64,000 bases of DNA from Fluoribacter gormanii (GTDB lineage: Bacteria; Pseudomonadota; Gammaproteobacteria; Legionellales; Legionellaceae). The notes below the pieces were generated by a model, which worked only from the letters and a program-made list of their open reading frames with translations, was not told where the DNA came from and ran no database searches. Numbering within the stretch: position 1 is the first letter of the stretch; every line of letters starts with the position of its first letter. The stretch is taken from contig NZ_FTNL01000011.1 in the NCBI RefSeq assembly GCF_900156395.1, positions 57,052 through 121,051 of the forward strand, in the 5' to 3' direction. Both the position numbers and the translations under genes were made by a program. Positions 16,893 to 23,925 of this stretch are shown piece after piece.

Positions 16893-16923
16893 CCCCACAA
16901 CAAATACTCTATTTGTCGTGGGG
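16893..16923 (-). terminator. Rho-independent terminator of the klcA-like gene
   Basis: A 14-base arm (16893-16906) and its near-complement (16910-16923, one mismatch) flank a 3-base loop. Read on the minus strand the stem ends in GGGG and is followed by TTTT. It begins seven bases after the stop codon of the antirestriction gene, the expected position. Confidence 0.78.
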
Positions 16924-16929
16924 ACGGAT

Positions 16930-17349
16930 TTAATCAATTGCTGCAAAGATTTGTTTAAATTCGTGATGCTGCCGAGCAAAGTTTAACAGGGCGTAATATT
17001 TATCAATTATTTCATCCGATTCGGTTCGCCATGCGAGGTTATTTAGAGCGAAGGATGTAGCAATAATACCCGCCGCATCGCAAGATACGCTTCCCTCATA
17101 GCCATTACCGTGAATAAAGATATCGAATGGCTCGTCTGATTGGGGTGCTAAATAAAACCCACAGTTACTCAACTCAAAGAAATCCCAATATCCTCCATGA
17201 TATGTATTGCAAATAGTACCCATGGTTCGATATACCATTGATTCAAAGCTTAAGTATTCTTTATTTAAATGCTTAGGGAGAAAGGCTAATCGTTGATTGT
17301 CAGAAATTAATTGGGATTGAATGAGGAATTGTTGTCTTTCAGTATTCAT
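16930..17349 (-). CDS. klcA: ArdB/KlcA-type antirestriction protein
   Basis: 139 residues. Family landmarks are clear: R..FLP near residues 20-25, an NTYHGGYWDFFELSNCGFY stretch (about 48-66), FLAP-like YLAP, a D-A-A-G-I-I-A-T-S-F-A-L-N-N-L-A helix and the terminal IFAAID. ArdB/KlcA proteins inhibit type I restriction in vivo by an indirect route and are typically leading-region genes that protect incoming plasmid DNA. AAGGAG lies a few bases upstream of the ATG. It is controlled by promoter module B, whose hairpin contains the whole -35 box. On the minus strand, its template is the strand predicted to enter the recipient first. Confidence 0.88.
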   Translation of the reverse strand: MNTERQQFLIQSQLISDNQRLAFLPKHLNKEYLSFESMVYRTMGTICNTYHGGYWDFFELSNCGFYLAPQSDEPFDIFIHGNGYEGSVSCDAAGIIATSFALNNLAWRTESDEIIDKYYALLNFARQHHEFKQIFAAID

Positions 17350-17373
17350 GTGAAGCTCCTTATTTTTCTATTA

Positions 17374-17467
17374 TGTTCCTAAGTGAACAAATACAGTATC
17401 TCAAAATACCCTGAAATAGTCAACTAAAAACGTCTATTTTTATGATGTTTTTAGTTGACTATTTTAG
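17374..17467 (-). promoter_or_regulatory. Promoter module B upstream of klcA
   Basis: On the minus strand: -35 TTGACT (17418-17423), 17-base spacer, -10 GATACT (17395-17400), dyad TGTTC (17374-17378) N6 GAACA (17385-17389). A long stem surrounds the -35: arms 17411-17431 and 17447-17467, 21 positions with one G-T pair, 15-base loop. In single-stranded + DNA this hairpin would make the -35 box double-stranded. Confidence 0.72.
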
Positions 17468-17586
17468 CTAGAGCACTTGATGCCCAAATAATAATGCATC
17501 ATTTTCTTTTTATGCTTCTGCCTCTTAAAAGCATGGCCAACATCCAGAAAAAGAAAATAAAATTTAACCCTAATTTTTTTAATCAT
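17464..17586 (-). CDS. Possible 40-residue basic peptide
   Basis: A short minus-strand frame with ATG at 17586 and AAGGA about eight bases upstream encodes a basic peptide (MIKKIRVKFYFLF start, KRQKHKKK in the middle). Its end runs into the hairpin of module B, which argues against strong coding constraint. It lies between the terminator of the 17.7 kb gene and module B. Listed as a weak candidate. Confidence 0.22.
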   Translation of the reverse strand: MIKKIRVKFYFLFLDVGHAFKRQKHKKKMMHYYLGIKCSS

Positions 17587-17613
17587 AACAATGTCCTTAT
17601 CAATTTATTTATT

Positions 17614-17643
17614 AACGGAAAGAGAACATAAACTCTTTCCGTT
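17614..17643 (-). terminator. Hairpin after the 17.7 kb gene
   Basis: AACGGAAAGAG (17614-17624) and its exact complement (17633-17643) form an 11-bp stem with an 8-base loop, 18 bases past the stop codon of the minus-strand gene ending at 17662. The trailing sequence is AT-rich (AATAAATAAATT) but not a continuous U tract. Confidence 0.6.
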
Positions 17644-17661
17644 GATATGCGCTTGAGTGCG

Positions 17662-17967
17662 TTAAGCATAAGATGAGTAATAGAGGGCCTCGCCAGACCA
17701 AATACTAGCCCAGACGACCTCATTAATCTTCACGGAACCATGCATGTTAATTCTTTTCCTAAAAGGCGGGCTTATATAATTACCGGGAATTGGTTTCGTT
17801 TTTCCACTAAGACCGAAGCCATTAGGAATTGGTTCTTGTCCTAGCTCTCGCAACTCTAAAGTAGTGCTGCCAATAAGTTTGGTCACTTCGTAAAAATCTA
17901 TATTTGTTTGGTCGTATCCCCAGCTTGCGTACAGGATAGAGCCGATTTGAAGGGAATTGTGATTCAT
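17662..17967 (-). CDS. Conserved plasmid-type protein of unknown function
   Basis: 101 residues with AAGGAAAG just upstream of the ATG. The N-terminal part (LQIGSILYASWGYDQTNIDFYEVTKLIGSTTLELREL region, landmarks G-S-I-L, SWGYDQTN and FYEV) resembles short proteins frequent on broad-host plasmids; they look like small beta-barrel domains but I know no established role. It is the third gene with the shared promoter layout (module C), so I expect it to be expressed together with the antirestriction gene. An anti-defence function is possible but only by association. Confidence 0.6.
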   Translation of the reverse strand: MNHNSLQIGSILYASWGYDQTNIDFYEVTKLIGSTTLELRELGQEPIPNGFGLSGKTKPIPGNYISPPFRKRINMHGSVKINEVVWASIWSGEALYYSSYA

Positions 17968-17992
17968 GTTCTTTCCTTATTGTTATCGTTTA

Positions 17993-18070
17993 TGTTCCTA
18001 ATTGAACAACTACATTATGACAAATTAGCCGCCAAAAGTAAACACAAAACATCTTATTTATAGATGTTTT
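17993..18070 (-). promoter_or_regulatory. Promoter module C upstream of the 17.7 kb gene
   Basis: On the minus strand: -35 TTTACT (18037-18042), 17-base spacer, -10 CATAAT (18014-18019), dyad TGTTC (17993-17997) N6 GAACA (18004-18008). A hairpin lies just upstream (AAAACATCT 18046-18054 and its complement 18062-18070, 7-base loop). Here the stem begins four bases beyond the -35. Confidence 0.7.
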
Positions 18071-18086
18071 TATTACATGTAATATA

Positions 18087-18114
18087 TTGACATTATTGCA
18101 CCTACTGCTACAAT
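18087..18114 (+). promoter_or_regulatory. Sigma-70-like promoter for the 18.2-19.3 kb genes
   Basis: TTGACA (18087-18092), 16-base spacer and TACAAT (18109-18114) lie about 40 bases before the start of the + strand gene at 18155. It is divergent from module C; the two -35 boxes are about 45 bases apart. Confidence 0.65.
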
Positions 18115-18154
18115 AGAATGGGTCAATAAGGACAATGAGGGAAAGAACCATACC

Positions 18155-18457
18155 ATGATTGCCACAAACCAAACAAAAGTGCCACCTGAGTTTAATACTC
18201 GACTCAATAGCCTTATTTACTTGCATGGCCGAAATGCATCAACACCTATCCCAGGAGATTTTAAACCCTGTTTTACAAAGAGAAACGCAGCCTACAATGT
18301 TCGACCACCTTTATCTAAAAAAAACGATATGCCTGGTAAAGAATACTTTAAACATTTAGCTCTTAATGCCGTTTATAACAGCCTGAACGATTCAATGAAA
18401 ACCACCTCGAATGATTACATACACCCACAACTTACCCTGCTTGAGACAATAAAATGA
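18155..18457 (+). CDS. Unknown 100-residue protein
   Basis: The ATG at 18155 has GAGGGA about 12 bases upstream, and an 8-codon reading frame (starting 18134, with its own AAGGA) ends over this start as ATGA, so a leader peptide is possible. The protein is polar, with a NVRPPLSKKNDMPGKEYF stretch, and no family is recognised. It overlaps the next gene by four bases (ATGA), so the two form a coupled pair expressed from the promoter at 18087-18114. Confidence 0.55.
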   Translation: MIATNQTKVPPEFNTRLNSLIYLHGRNASTPIPGDFKPCFTKRNAAYNVRPPLSKKNDMPGKEYFKHLALNAVYNSLNDSMKTTSNDYIHPQLTLLETIK

Positions 18458-19275
18458 AAAAACTATTACGACTTGAAATTAAACAAAATTTACGTAGACC
18501 TCCACGGGTTTACGTCAAATCAATCGACTTAAAAACCATTTATGGCTCTTTTCATGTTGATGCCCCAGATGCTTTTGATGGATGGGACTTACTATCTTCT
18601 GAACAAACCATTGAGCTTAAACAATTCATGCAAAACGTTACTGCCGTTTATGAGCACTTAAACCCTTCCCCTGCAAACACACTGACAGACTTTCGTTTTC
18701 GCCTTCCTTATGAATTCCTAAATACTTTAGAACAAATTGAAATCCTGTGTCATAAAGAAAAAGTGGAACTCAATGTGTTTGATTCAATGATTACAAGCAT
18801 GATTCAGCAAATTAAAATAGCCACCAGTAAACTATCAGGCCATGCCAAAGAACAAGCCCTTGCCTTGTTAGATCGCGCCAATCTTGCTGAGTATAAAAAA
18901 ATTGATTTTAGCCCTCAAATTAGAGCAGTATTTGCAGAACTGCAAGCAATTCACAACCGCTCTGAAAAACTACACCTTAAAGCCAAGGATTTATATAACA
19001 AAGATAAAAGTTACTCGCCCTTGGCAATTAAAGGAATGGCTGAAGGGGAAACCATCCCATCAAAGTGGTTGGTGTGCTGCGCTATAGATATTCTAATCGA
19101 TGAACGAAGCGATCCTCTTAACTCTATGCTGTCTAGTGACGATCTATTTATGCTTTGGGCAAGGCCTTTACTGAAAGAAGATTTTTCAAAAGAAGTACTT
19201 CTTAGTAAAGCTCAAAAGCTAGAAAAAAATAAGTCACTTATTGATAGAATCACCCAATTCAATCGGGTAAATTGA
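18454..19275 (+). CDS. Unknown 273-residue mostly helical protein
   Basis: Translationally coupled to the preceding gene by an ATGA overlap. The N-terminus is basic (MKKLLRLEIKQNLRRPPRVYVK) and the rest is predicted helical and hydrophilic with no signal peptide or membrane span. No catalytic motif or known domain is visible. Its place in the leading region, paired with an equally unknown partner, suggests a two-component function, but the sequence gives no hint of what it is. Confidence 0.55.
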   Translation: MKKLLRLEIKQNLRRPPRVYVKSIDLKTIYGSFHVDAPDAFDGWDLLSSEQTIELKQFMQNVTAVYEHLNPSPANTLTDFRFRLPYEFLNTLEQIEILCHKEKVELNVFDSMITSMIQQIKIATSKLSGHAKEQALALLDRANLAEYKKIDFSPQIRAVFAELQAIHNRSEKLHLKAKDLYNKDKSYSPLAIKGMAEGETIPSKWLVCCAIDILIDERSDPLNSMLSSDDLFMLWARPLLKEDFSKEVLLSKAQKLEKNKSLIDRITQFNRVN

Positions 19276-19311
19276 AAATTTGTTCAGCCGTTTGTAAGGA
19301 CTTTGACTGTC

Positions 19312-19455
19312 ATGCTCAATTTTAAACTAAAAGTGACTTTATTTTTTTCTGCATTGATAATAATTCAAAGTTTAATCGGTTATGCTTTGTTTCAACAAAT
19401 TAAAGACGATGATCTAATAATGTTTGCAACGATTCAGGCAATCACGATGATATAA
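19312..19455 (+). CDS. Possible 47-residue single-span membrane peptide
   Basis: A short frame with ATG at 19312 and AAGGA 11 bases upstream encodes a peptide with a charged N-terminus, one hydrophobic segment (about residues 8-27) and a QQIKDDD turn. It lies 36 bases after the preceding gene on the same strand. The spacing of the ribosome site is long, so this is a modest candidate. Confidence 0.35.
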   Translation: MLNFKLKVTLFFSALIIIQSLIGYALFQQIKDDDLIMFATIQAITMI

Positions 19456-19537
19456 CCAAATGAAATCTGGGCAATAATTGGCATTAATCGCTTCTTAATA
19501 GCAATGCGATAAAATAGGAAAAAAAGGAATTGATAAA

Positions 19538-19888
19538 ATGTCTTTTAAAGCAAAATTATCATCAACTATAAATAGATTAAGAAAATTTTTTTTTCCAACA
19601 GGTGAAGAAGTTTATAGGGAAGCAATGAGCAATAAACAACCTGGTAGATTTGGAAAATTTTTCATTGCACTATATTTTCCTTCAGTTAAGGAAAATGAAG
19701 ATTCGAAATCTACTGTAACACGTATATTAAATCGAGTTATTTTAATCGCAGTCGCATCTGGCTTTTTTTGTATATGGTCAATGATTCTTGATTTGCATTT
19801 ATTGGAAGGGATTTTTTTAATTTTTTGTATGAGTTCAATTATTCCTTACATAGCCTATGTGATTACAAAAAAACAAGTACTTCGTTGA
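19538..19888 (+). CDS. Small membrane protein, unknown
   Basis: 116 residues with a basic amphipathic N-terminal 45 residues (three clusters of K and R) and two hydrophobic segments (about 66-86 and 88-108) separated by a short loop. The start has AGGAATTG just upstream. There is no recognised family. Two closely spaced membrane spans with a cytoplasmic basic head would fit a small membrane adaptor, but this is only a description of topology. Confidence 0.5.
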   Translation: MSFKAKLSSTINRLRKFFFPTGEEVYREAMSNKQPGRFGKFFIALYFPSVKENEDSKSTVTRILNRVILIAVASGFFCIWSMILDLHLLEGIFLIFCMSSIIPYIAYVITKKQVLR

Positions 19889-19957
19889 TAATATCTAAGT
19901 CTTGAAGCTAACAAATATCTGAGGAAAAAATCTCCAAACGGAGTACAAGGCCTAGCT

Positions 19958-20371
19958 ATGACAATACATGTTTTTACTACAACTATTGAACAAGTAGTAA
20001 ATCCAACCATTTGCATTAAAACTCAAAAAAACATCAAATCTGAGTTGTCGTTGAAAATAACATTCCAACTCAATCATGAAAACATTGAATGGCATGAGCA
20101 GCCCTATCCTGAGATTATTTTTCTTGAAATAATCAACTTGGAAACTAACGAACTAATGGATTATGAGCACTTGCCAATTATTGCGAAAATCAATATCCGC
20201 AAGCAGTGCCGCCAATTTTTAATTGATAAGAATTTTGACCCTTATCGCAATATTGTGCCTTTCAATTGTGTTCCTTATCGATTTTCAGATCCATTTAACG
20301 AGAACCAGAGCCACAATGCTGAACTTATTGATTTTAAAATGCATTTTGAAAAAGCAAAAGCATTTAAGTAA
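19958..20371 (+). CDS. Unknown 137-residue soluble protein
   Basis: No signal peptide or membrane segment. The sequence mixes predicted beta strands with helices and has a FLIDKNFDPYRNIVPFNCVPYRF segment (landmarks DKNFDPY and CVPYRF). A GGAG lies rather far upstream (about 16 bases), so the exact start is uncertain. No family is recognised. A 9-bp hairpin (20379-20387 with 20400-20408) follows the stop by eight bases and may terminate it. Confidence 0.45.
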   Translation: MTIHVFTTTIEQVVNPTICIKTQKNIKSELSLKITFQLNHENIEWHEQPYPEIIFLEIINLETNELMDYEHLPIIAKINIRKQCRQFLIDKNFDPYRNIVPFNCVPYRFSDPFNENQSHNAELIDFKMHFEKAKAFK

Positions 20372-20378
20372 AGCATTC

Positions 20379-20408
20379 TTAAGTCTGGGAATCAGTAATC
20401 AGACTTAA
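20379..20408. terminator. Hairpin between convergent genes
   Basis: TTAAGTCTG (20379-20387) and CAGACTTAA (20400-20408) pair perfectly across a 12-base loop. It sits just after the + strand gene ending at 20371 and before the convergent gene ending at 20464. The U tract is weak. Confidence 0.4.
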
Positions 20409-20463
20409 TTGAAAATATTAAAGATTGAATGAAAGTCCCGCCTTTTTGTAAAAAAAGTTATCT

Positions 20464-20643
20464 CTACTTATCATCATTAATAGTTTTTTGAATTTCTAAT
20501 ACATTAGCAAAAGCATCTTTCATAGTTTTACCCAATTCATTGGCATGAGCTTTTAAATTTTTATAACTTTCAGTTTGAGATATATCCTCAAACATCTGCC
20601 AATGCTCATCAACTATTTGAAATTTTTCTTTTGTATTGTTCAT
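20464..20643 (-). CDS. Small helical protein, unknown
   Basis: 59 residues from the ATG at 20643, which has AGGGATAAAG upstream; a longer start at 20682 is less supported. The peptide is hydrophilic and helical (KFQIVDEHWQMFEDI, then AHANELGKTMKDAFANVLEI). It follows the higA-like gene by about 70 bases on the same strand and may be co-transcribed with the toxin-antitoxin pair. No function is assigned. Confidence 0.4.
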   Translation of the reverse strand: MNNTKEKFQIVDEHWQMFEDISQTESYKNLKAHANELGKTMKDAFANVLEIQKTINDDK

Positions 20644-20711
20644 CTTTATCCCTGGTTTCAAATACTTATATTTCATGTGCATTTAAAAGAGAAAAAGGAT
20701 TCTCTCCATTC

Positions 20712-21140
20712 CTATTTTAGGAAAAAATCAGCACTAATTTTAAATTTTCTTTTTAGCTCAGATATATGATTTTTTCCTAAGCTTCGTTCTCCATTTAGAA
20801 ATTTGGAAACATTTGCTTGGCCACCAAATATAGGAGCAAGATCTTTTTGATGAAGTTGATTGATATTCATTAGATACTTTACCAACTCAACATCTGTTAC
20901 ATTTTCACCAATCAAAGGAAAATGCTCATTATCATATTGCTCTAAGTTCTCACCGATGATTTGCATTGCCAAAGCTAGAGGATGATTTTCATCATCACGA
21001 ACCTCGTCAATTAATTTATCTAGAATATCTTCGAGATATTTATATTCATTATCATTAGTTGGTTTCTTAAACACAGTTAGTGGTAAATGAAATTTATGTT
21101 TGGTTTTATTGTCAATGTAGTCAATAGCAAGAGCCTTCAT
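20712..21140 (-). CDS. higA: HigA-like antitoxin (XRE-type HTH)
   Basis: 142 residues. The N-terminal half is a helical dimerisation/toxin-binding type region; the C-terminal part (about 90-140) is a helix-turn-helix of the Cro/CI type with HQKDLAPIFGGQANVSKFLNGERSLG as its core (landmarks D-L-A, G-G-Q-A-N-V-S and L-N-G-E-R). The start overlaps the toxin stop by four bases (ATGA). Toxin-first order is typical of HigBA. The antitoxin neutralises HigB and represses the operon, probably by binding the palindromes at 21479-21516. Confidence 0.82.
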   Translation of the reverse strand: MKALAIDYIDNKTKHKFHLPLTVFKKPTNDNEYKYLEDILDKLIDEVRDDENHPLALAMQIIGENLEQYDNEHFPLIGENVTDVELVKYLMNINQLHQKDLAPIFGGQANVSKFLNGERSLGKNHISELKRKFKISADFFLK

Positions 21141-21445
21141 AAATCACCTCGCTTTAATTTTTCTTTATTAATTGGTTTGTCATATTCAGCATGTGTCCAA
21201 ATTGTTCTGACATAACAAGTTTGGGTGTTGTAATGAATCGCCGTTATTAAACGATAATTATTACCACCAACATTAAATATAGTGTAGCCATAAACAGGAT
21301 CTACACTATTAAAAACTTGCCTCAACTCAAAAATATTAGACGCATTTGTCTCTAACATTTTATAGTACCACTCTGTCAGTGGGATTTCAGATTGAACATT
21401 ACTTATATAATAATCGCGAAGTTTTTTCTTAGAAATGATACGCAA
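21137..21445 (-). CDS. higB: HigB-like mRNA interferase toxin
   Basis: 102 residues from a TTG start at 21445 (MRIISKKKLRDYY, matching the usual HigB-type N-terminus MRIISKK). The core includes W(Y)YK near 27-30, VFNVGGNNYRLITAI and the terminal VRTIWTHAEYDK (landmarks N-x-G-G-N-x-Y-R-L and H-A-E-Y-D), characteristic of the HigB_toxin family of ribosome-associated mRNA interferases. It is coupled to the downstream antitoxin. Tight plasmid or element maintenance is the usual outcome. Confidence 0.83.
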   Translation of the reverse strand: MRIISKKKLRDYYISNVQSEIPLTEWYYKMLETNASNIFELRQVFNSVDPVYGYTIFNVGGNNYRLITAIHYNTQTCYVRTIWTHAEYDKPINKEKLKRGDL

Positions 21446-21478
21446 AATTTATTTTCGCTCAAAAGTATTTAATACAAG

Positions 21479-21516
21479 TATATGTCAATATGATATATAT
21501 GTCAATGTGACATATA
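21479..21516 (-). promoter_or_regulatory. Tandem palindromes upstream of higBA
   Basis: TATATGTCA ATG TGACATATA (21496-21516) is a perfect 9-bp dyad with a 3-base spacer. A second near-palindromic copy starting TATATGTCA lies at 21479-21499, so the two overlap and are spaced 17 bases apart. The position about 35 bases upstream of the toxin start fits an autorepression operator for the HigA-like protein. Confidence 0.62.
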
Positions 21517-21677
21517 AGTAGTATGATGATGCCAAGTAAGAAATAAAACGGGGGATTTATTTATTACCCTGCCCTACCCTATCATCCAACCAAAATGCAA
21601 CAATAAATCAGTTAATAAATATGGTTAATTTTTCTAAAATTAAGAAAGAGGCTAATAAGATATTTTGCACAAATTAG

Positions 21678-22814
21678 TTAAATATTTTTGATGCTACTCT
21701 GTATAGCTTGGAGTCGTCTTTTTTCATCTATATCAATTAATTTTTTTGCCTTGGAAATATCCTCAATACTCAAACTATGTAGTGTACTGAACCACGAGTT
21801 AAAACGTTCAATTATCCCTTTCATTGAAATTTCATGGTATTTTGTTTTAAAGAAAAATCTCTGTAATAACAATAGTGCACCTGAAGGTATTTCTTTGTTT
21901 TGAAGAAACCTTTGATATAACCACAGAACTAAGTCCGTTACTTCAACCCCGATACTATTTTTATGGGATAAAAATACCAATTTATCTGACGGGTAGTTTC
22001 TAAAATCAGTTGTTCCCAATGGCGTCTTTTCTATGACTTTTTGTTCTTTCAAAATAGCACATAAATCAGCCAATTTTTGCTGATATTTATTAAACTCTGA
22101 TTGATGATCAATCGTAATTTTTACTGGTGACTTAGGAGTGTTTTTTATATATTCACCTATTTGATGCAGTACAAACTGAAAGCCAATTATATTGGGAGAG
22201 TTGGCCTTTACTTGGGATTCATCCGTACAATTATAACCGAGGGCATAGAAGTTAGATTTTGCCCAAGATAAAGTATCATAGATTAACTGTTGAGATCGTT
22301 TGTCAGGTATTTCTCCTAACCGGCTTAAAAGCACATCACATACTGAGGTAAAAATTTCTTTTGACCTATAATTGTCTATACAGACTCTAGCATCCCATGA
22401 TTTTTTTAATGTATCAAAGTCAAATATGCTCGCAACTTTAACTAACATTGCATACCTTAATGGCGTCCAATATCCCGTCCAGGTATAAGCAGGGTTCATA
22501 CCTTGATCAAATACCTGATCGAAAAAAGAGATGATTGCAAGATCGCTTTTGCTAACTTTAGATAAATCAAAGCGTAATTTGTATTTTTTTTGAAGGCCAA
22601 TTAAATCCGAAATAACAGATTCAATTTTATTTAAAGGAAGATTCTTCCCGTGCAGATGAGTAATGCCATATTTTTGTTTAATTATATTTACATGTTTTTC
22701 CGCTAGTAGATCAAAATTTATATTACTAGTTAATAGACCGTAGAATAAATTAGGTTGAGAATCATTGAACAGATCTTTACCTGTGTTCCCACTTTCATCA
22801 ACATAGTAAAACAT
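21678..22814 (-). CDS. DUF3800 family protein
   Basis: 378 residues. The N-terminal YYVDESGNTG (residues 3-12) is the DUF3800 hallmark, with an acidic residue of a predicted RNase-H-like fold. Later acidic and polar clusters (ITIDHQSEFNKYQQ region near 230 and VEVTDLVLWLYQR near 298) fit the remaining active-site positions. DUF3800 proteins occur on plasmids, phages and in defence-gene neighbourhoods; no activity is firmly established. It stands alone on the minus strand with a divergent membrane-anchored gene next to it. A nuclease role is inference from the fold. Confidence 0.78.
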   Translation of the reverse strand: MFYYVDESGNTGKDLFNDSQPNLFYGLLTSNINFDLLAEKHVNIIKQKYGITHLHGKNLPLNKIESVISDLIGLQKKYKLRFDLSKVSKSDLAIISFFDQVFDQGMNPAYTWTGYWTPLRYAMLVKVASIFDFDTLKKSWDARVCIDNYRSKEIFTSVCDVLLSRLGEIPDKRSQQLIYDTLSWAKSNFYALGYNCTDESQVKANSPNIIGFQFVLHQIGEYIKNTPKSPVKITIDHQSEFNKYQQKLADLCAILKEQKVIEKTPLGTTDFRNYPSDKLVFLSHKNSIGVEVTDLVLWLYQRFLQNKEIPSGALLLLQRFFFKTKYHEISMKGIIERFNSWFSTLHSLSIEDISKAKKLIDIDEKRRLQAIQSSIKNI

Positions 22815-23040
22815 TGATATCTCTAAAATAATTCACCTGGGTCAATTATAGAACAAATTAACAATTAGTGTAGTTGGTCTGCAGAAGTTCATGTAGAAAA
22901 AATAATTGAAAAAATAGTGTTTTTTTCAATTGCTACTGAATGATTTGACCACCACACACTCTGAAAGACTCGATTATATAAACTCTTGTTGATACTTTGA
23001 TATTATCTATTTAGGATAAAAAGAATAAAAAGGCAGGTTT

Positions 23041-23517
23041 ATGACAATATTTGAAGGGATAAGTATTTCTGTTAGTTTGTTTGCAGTGCTAATCAGCTAT
23101 AGAGCAAATAGGAAAAGCAATAAACTTCTAGCTGAGGCCAATAATCTACAAATTAACCAATCTGAACTTGCCGCGATGCAAAAAGAATTGCTGAAAAAAG
23201 AGCAGTCTGAAGCTCTCTGTAGAATAGAGCTTATGAAGTTACAAGGTACTAAGTACAAGTTCAATATCACAAATATAAGCCAAACTAATGCTCATGATGT
23301 AAATATCACCTTTAAAGGTCATAATCAGAGGCCGGATTTCATAAAATGGGAAAAATATAAAAATCTGTTCCCCATTAGCACTTTATCTCCTGCTCAGTCA
23401 GTTAGTATAAGCACACACAGAGATTTAGGTAGTCCATCCAGCTATGACATAATTTTAAGTTGGAGTAATCCTGATGGTTCTTTGAAGTCTACAGAAGTAA
23501 CTTTGTTTCCTGAATAA
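23041..23517 (+). CDS. N-terminally membrane-anchored protein, unknown
   Basis: 158 residues. One N-terminal membrane span (about 6-20) is followed by a basic stretch, a coiled-coil-like helix (about 28-60) and a C-terminal beta-rich domain (about 75-158) with GTKYKFNITNISQTNAHDVNI (landmarks N-I-T-N-I-S and A-H-D-V). This pattern resembles small Ig-like or sensor domains held at the membrane. GGCAGG lies upstream of the ATG. It is divergent from the DUF3800 gene, with an 11-bp AT-rich inverted repeat (22904-22914 and 22921-22931) between them. A functional link is possible but not shown. Confidence 0.5.
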   Translation: MTIFEGISISVSLFAVLISYRANRKSNKLLAEANNLQINQSELAAMQKELLKKEQSEALCRIELMKLQGTKYKFNITNISQTNAHDVNITFKGHNQRPDFIKWEKYKNLFPISTLSPAQSVSISTHRDLGSPSSYDIILSWSNPDGSLKSTEVTLFPE

Positions 23518-23887
23518 AGATGTCTACTAATTCATAACTCTTTAGACTTTCATTTTCCCAATAAAAAAATGTCTATTAAATTGGGTAACGAGAAATAATA
23601 GAAATCCATTTTCCAAATCGATTTAATAGACACTAATTCATGGAACCCACTTTAGGTTCGGTCTTTTCTTACTATCTGAGTTAAAGAAAAAAATCAGCTC
23701 ATATAAATGATGTAATTCTATTGGGTATTAGCATTGCTATTAATCAAATAAACATTATGGAGCATATCAATCCGTAATTTTTTACATAAATGGGGTTAGG
23801 CTTTAACCCATATTAAATCTAAATTACCGTCAACAAAACCTATTGCTACGGCTTTATGTTGTTTAAGTACATTTATATTTGTATTCC
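23518..23887. other. Intergenic region left of the transposon, with an inverted repeat and a gene remnant
   Basis: TGTCTATTAAAT (23570-23581) recurs as its exact complement at 23621-23632, with CTAATTCAT repeated outside at 23526-23534 and 23633-23641. Such nested repeats suggest a degraded mobile-element end. At 23796-23888 a minus-strand frame runs out of the transposon end and encodes about 30 residues ending in GFVDGNLDLIWVKA; it looks like the 3' end of a gene cut by the transposon. Confidence 0.4.
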
Positions 23888-23888
23888 G
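23796..23888 (-). pseudogene. 3' remnant of an unidentified gene cut at the transposon left end
   Basis: The frame has no start in the flank; it enters from the transposon terminal repeat and ends at a stop at 23796-23798. The roughly 30 residues (VLKQHKAVAIGFVDGNLDLI within it) have the balanced composition of a real coding sequence. It does not continue the uspA frame broken at the other end, so the two transposon flanks probably come from different loci. Confidence 0.35.
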
Positions 23889-23925
23889 GGCTTGGGGAGC
23901 AATGGAACAGCCAACCGACTTAAGG
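23888..23925 (+). repeat. Left terminal inverted repeat of the Tn3-family transposon
   Basis: It begins GGGCTTGGGGAGCAATGG and ends ACTTAAGG. The 38-base length and the TTAAG near the inner edge are typical of Tn3-family ends. The tnpA stop codon (23920-23922) lies within it. Confidence 0.88.

Larger units (their letters stand above)
16381..16929. other. Intergenic region: module A, a 52-residue ORF and a terminator
   Basis: This 549-base stretch between the DUF932 and klcA-like genes holds promoter module A (16407-16490), a possible short gene (16523-16681) and the terminator of the klcA-like gene (16893-16923). I see nothing else in 16682-16892. Confidence 0.6.

Noticed and set aside
18134..18157. 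An 8-codon leader peptide ahead of the 18155 gene
   Set aside because: It has an AAGGA site and overlaps the next start as ATGA, but it is too short to support without conservation data.
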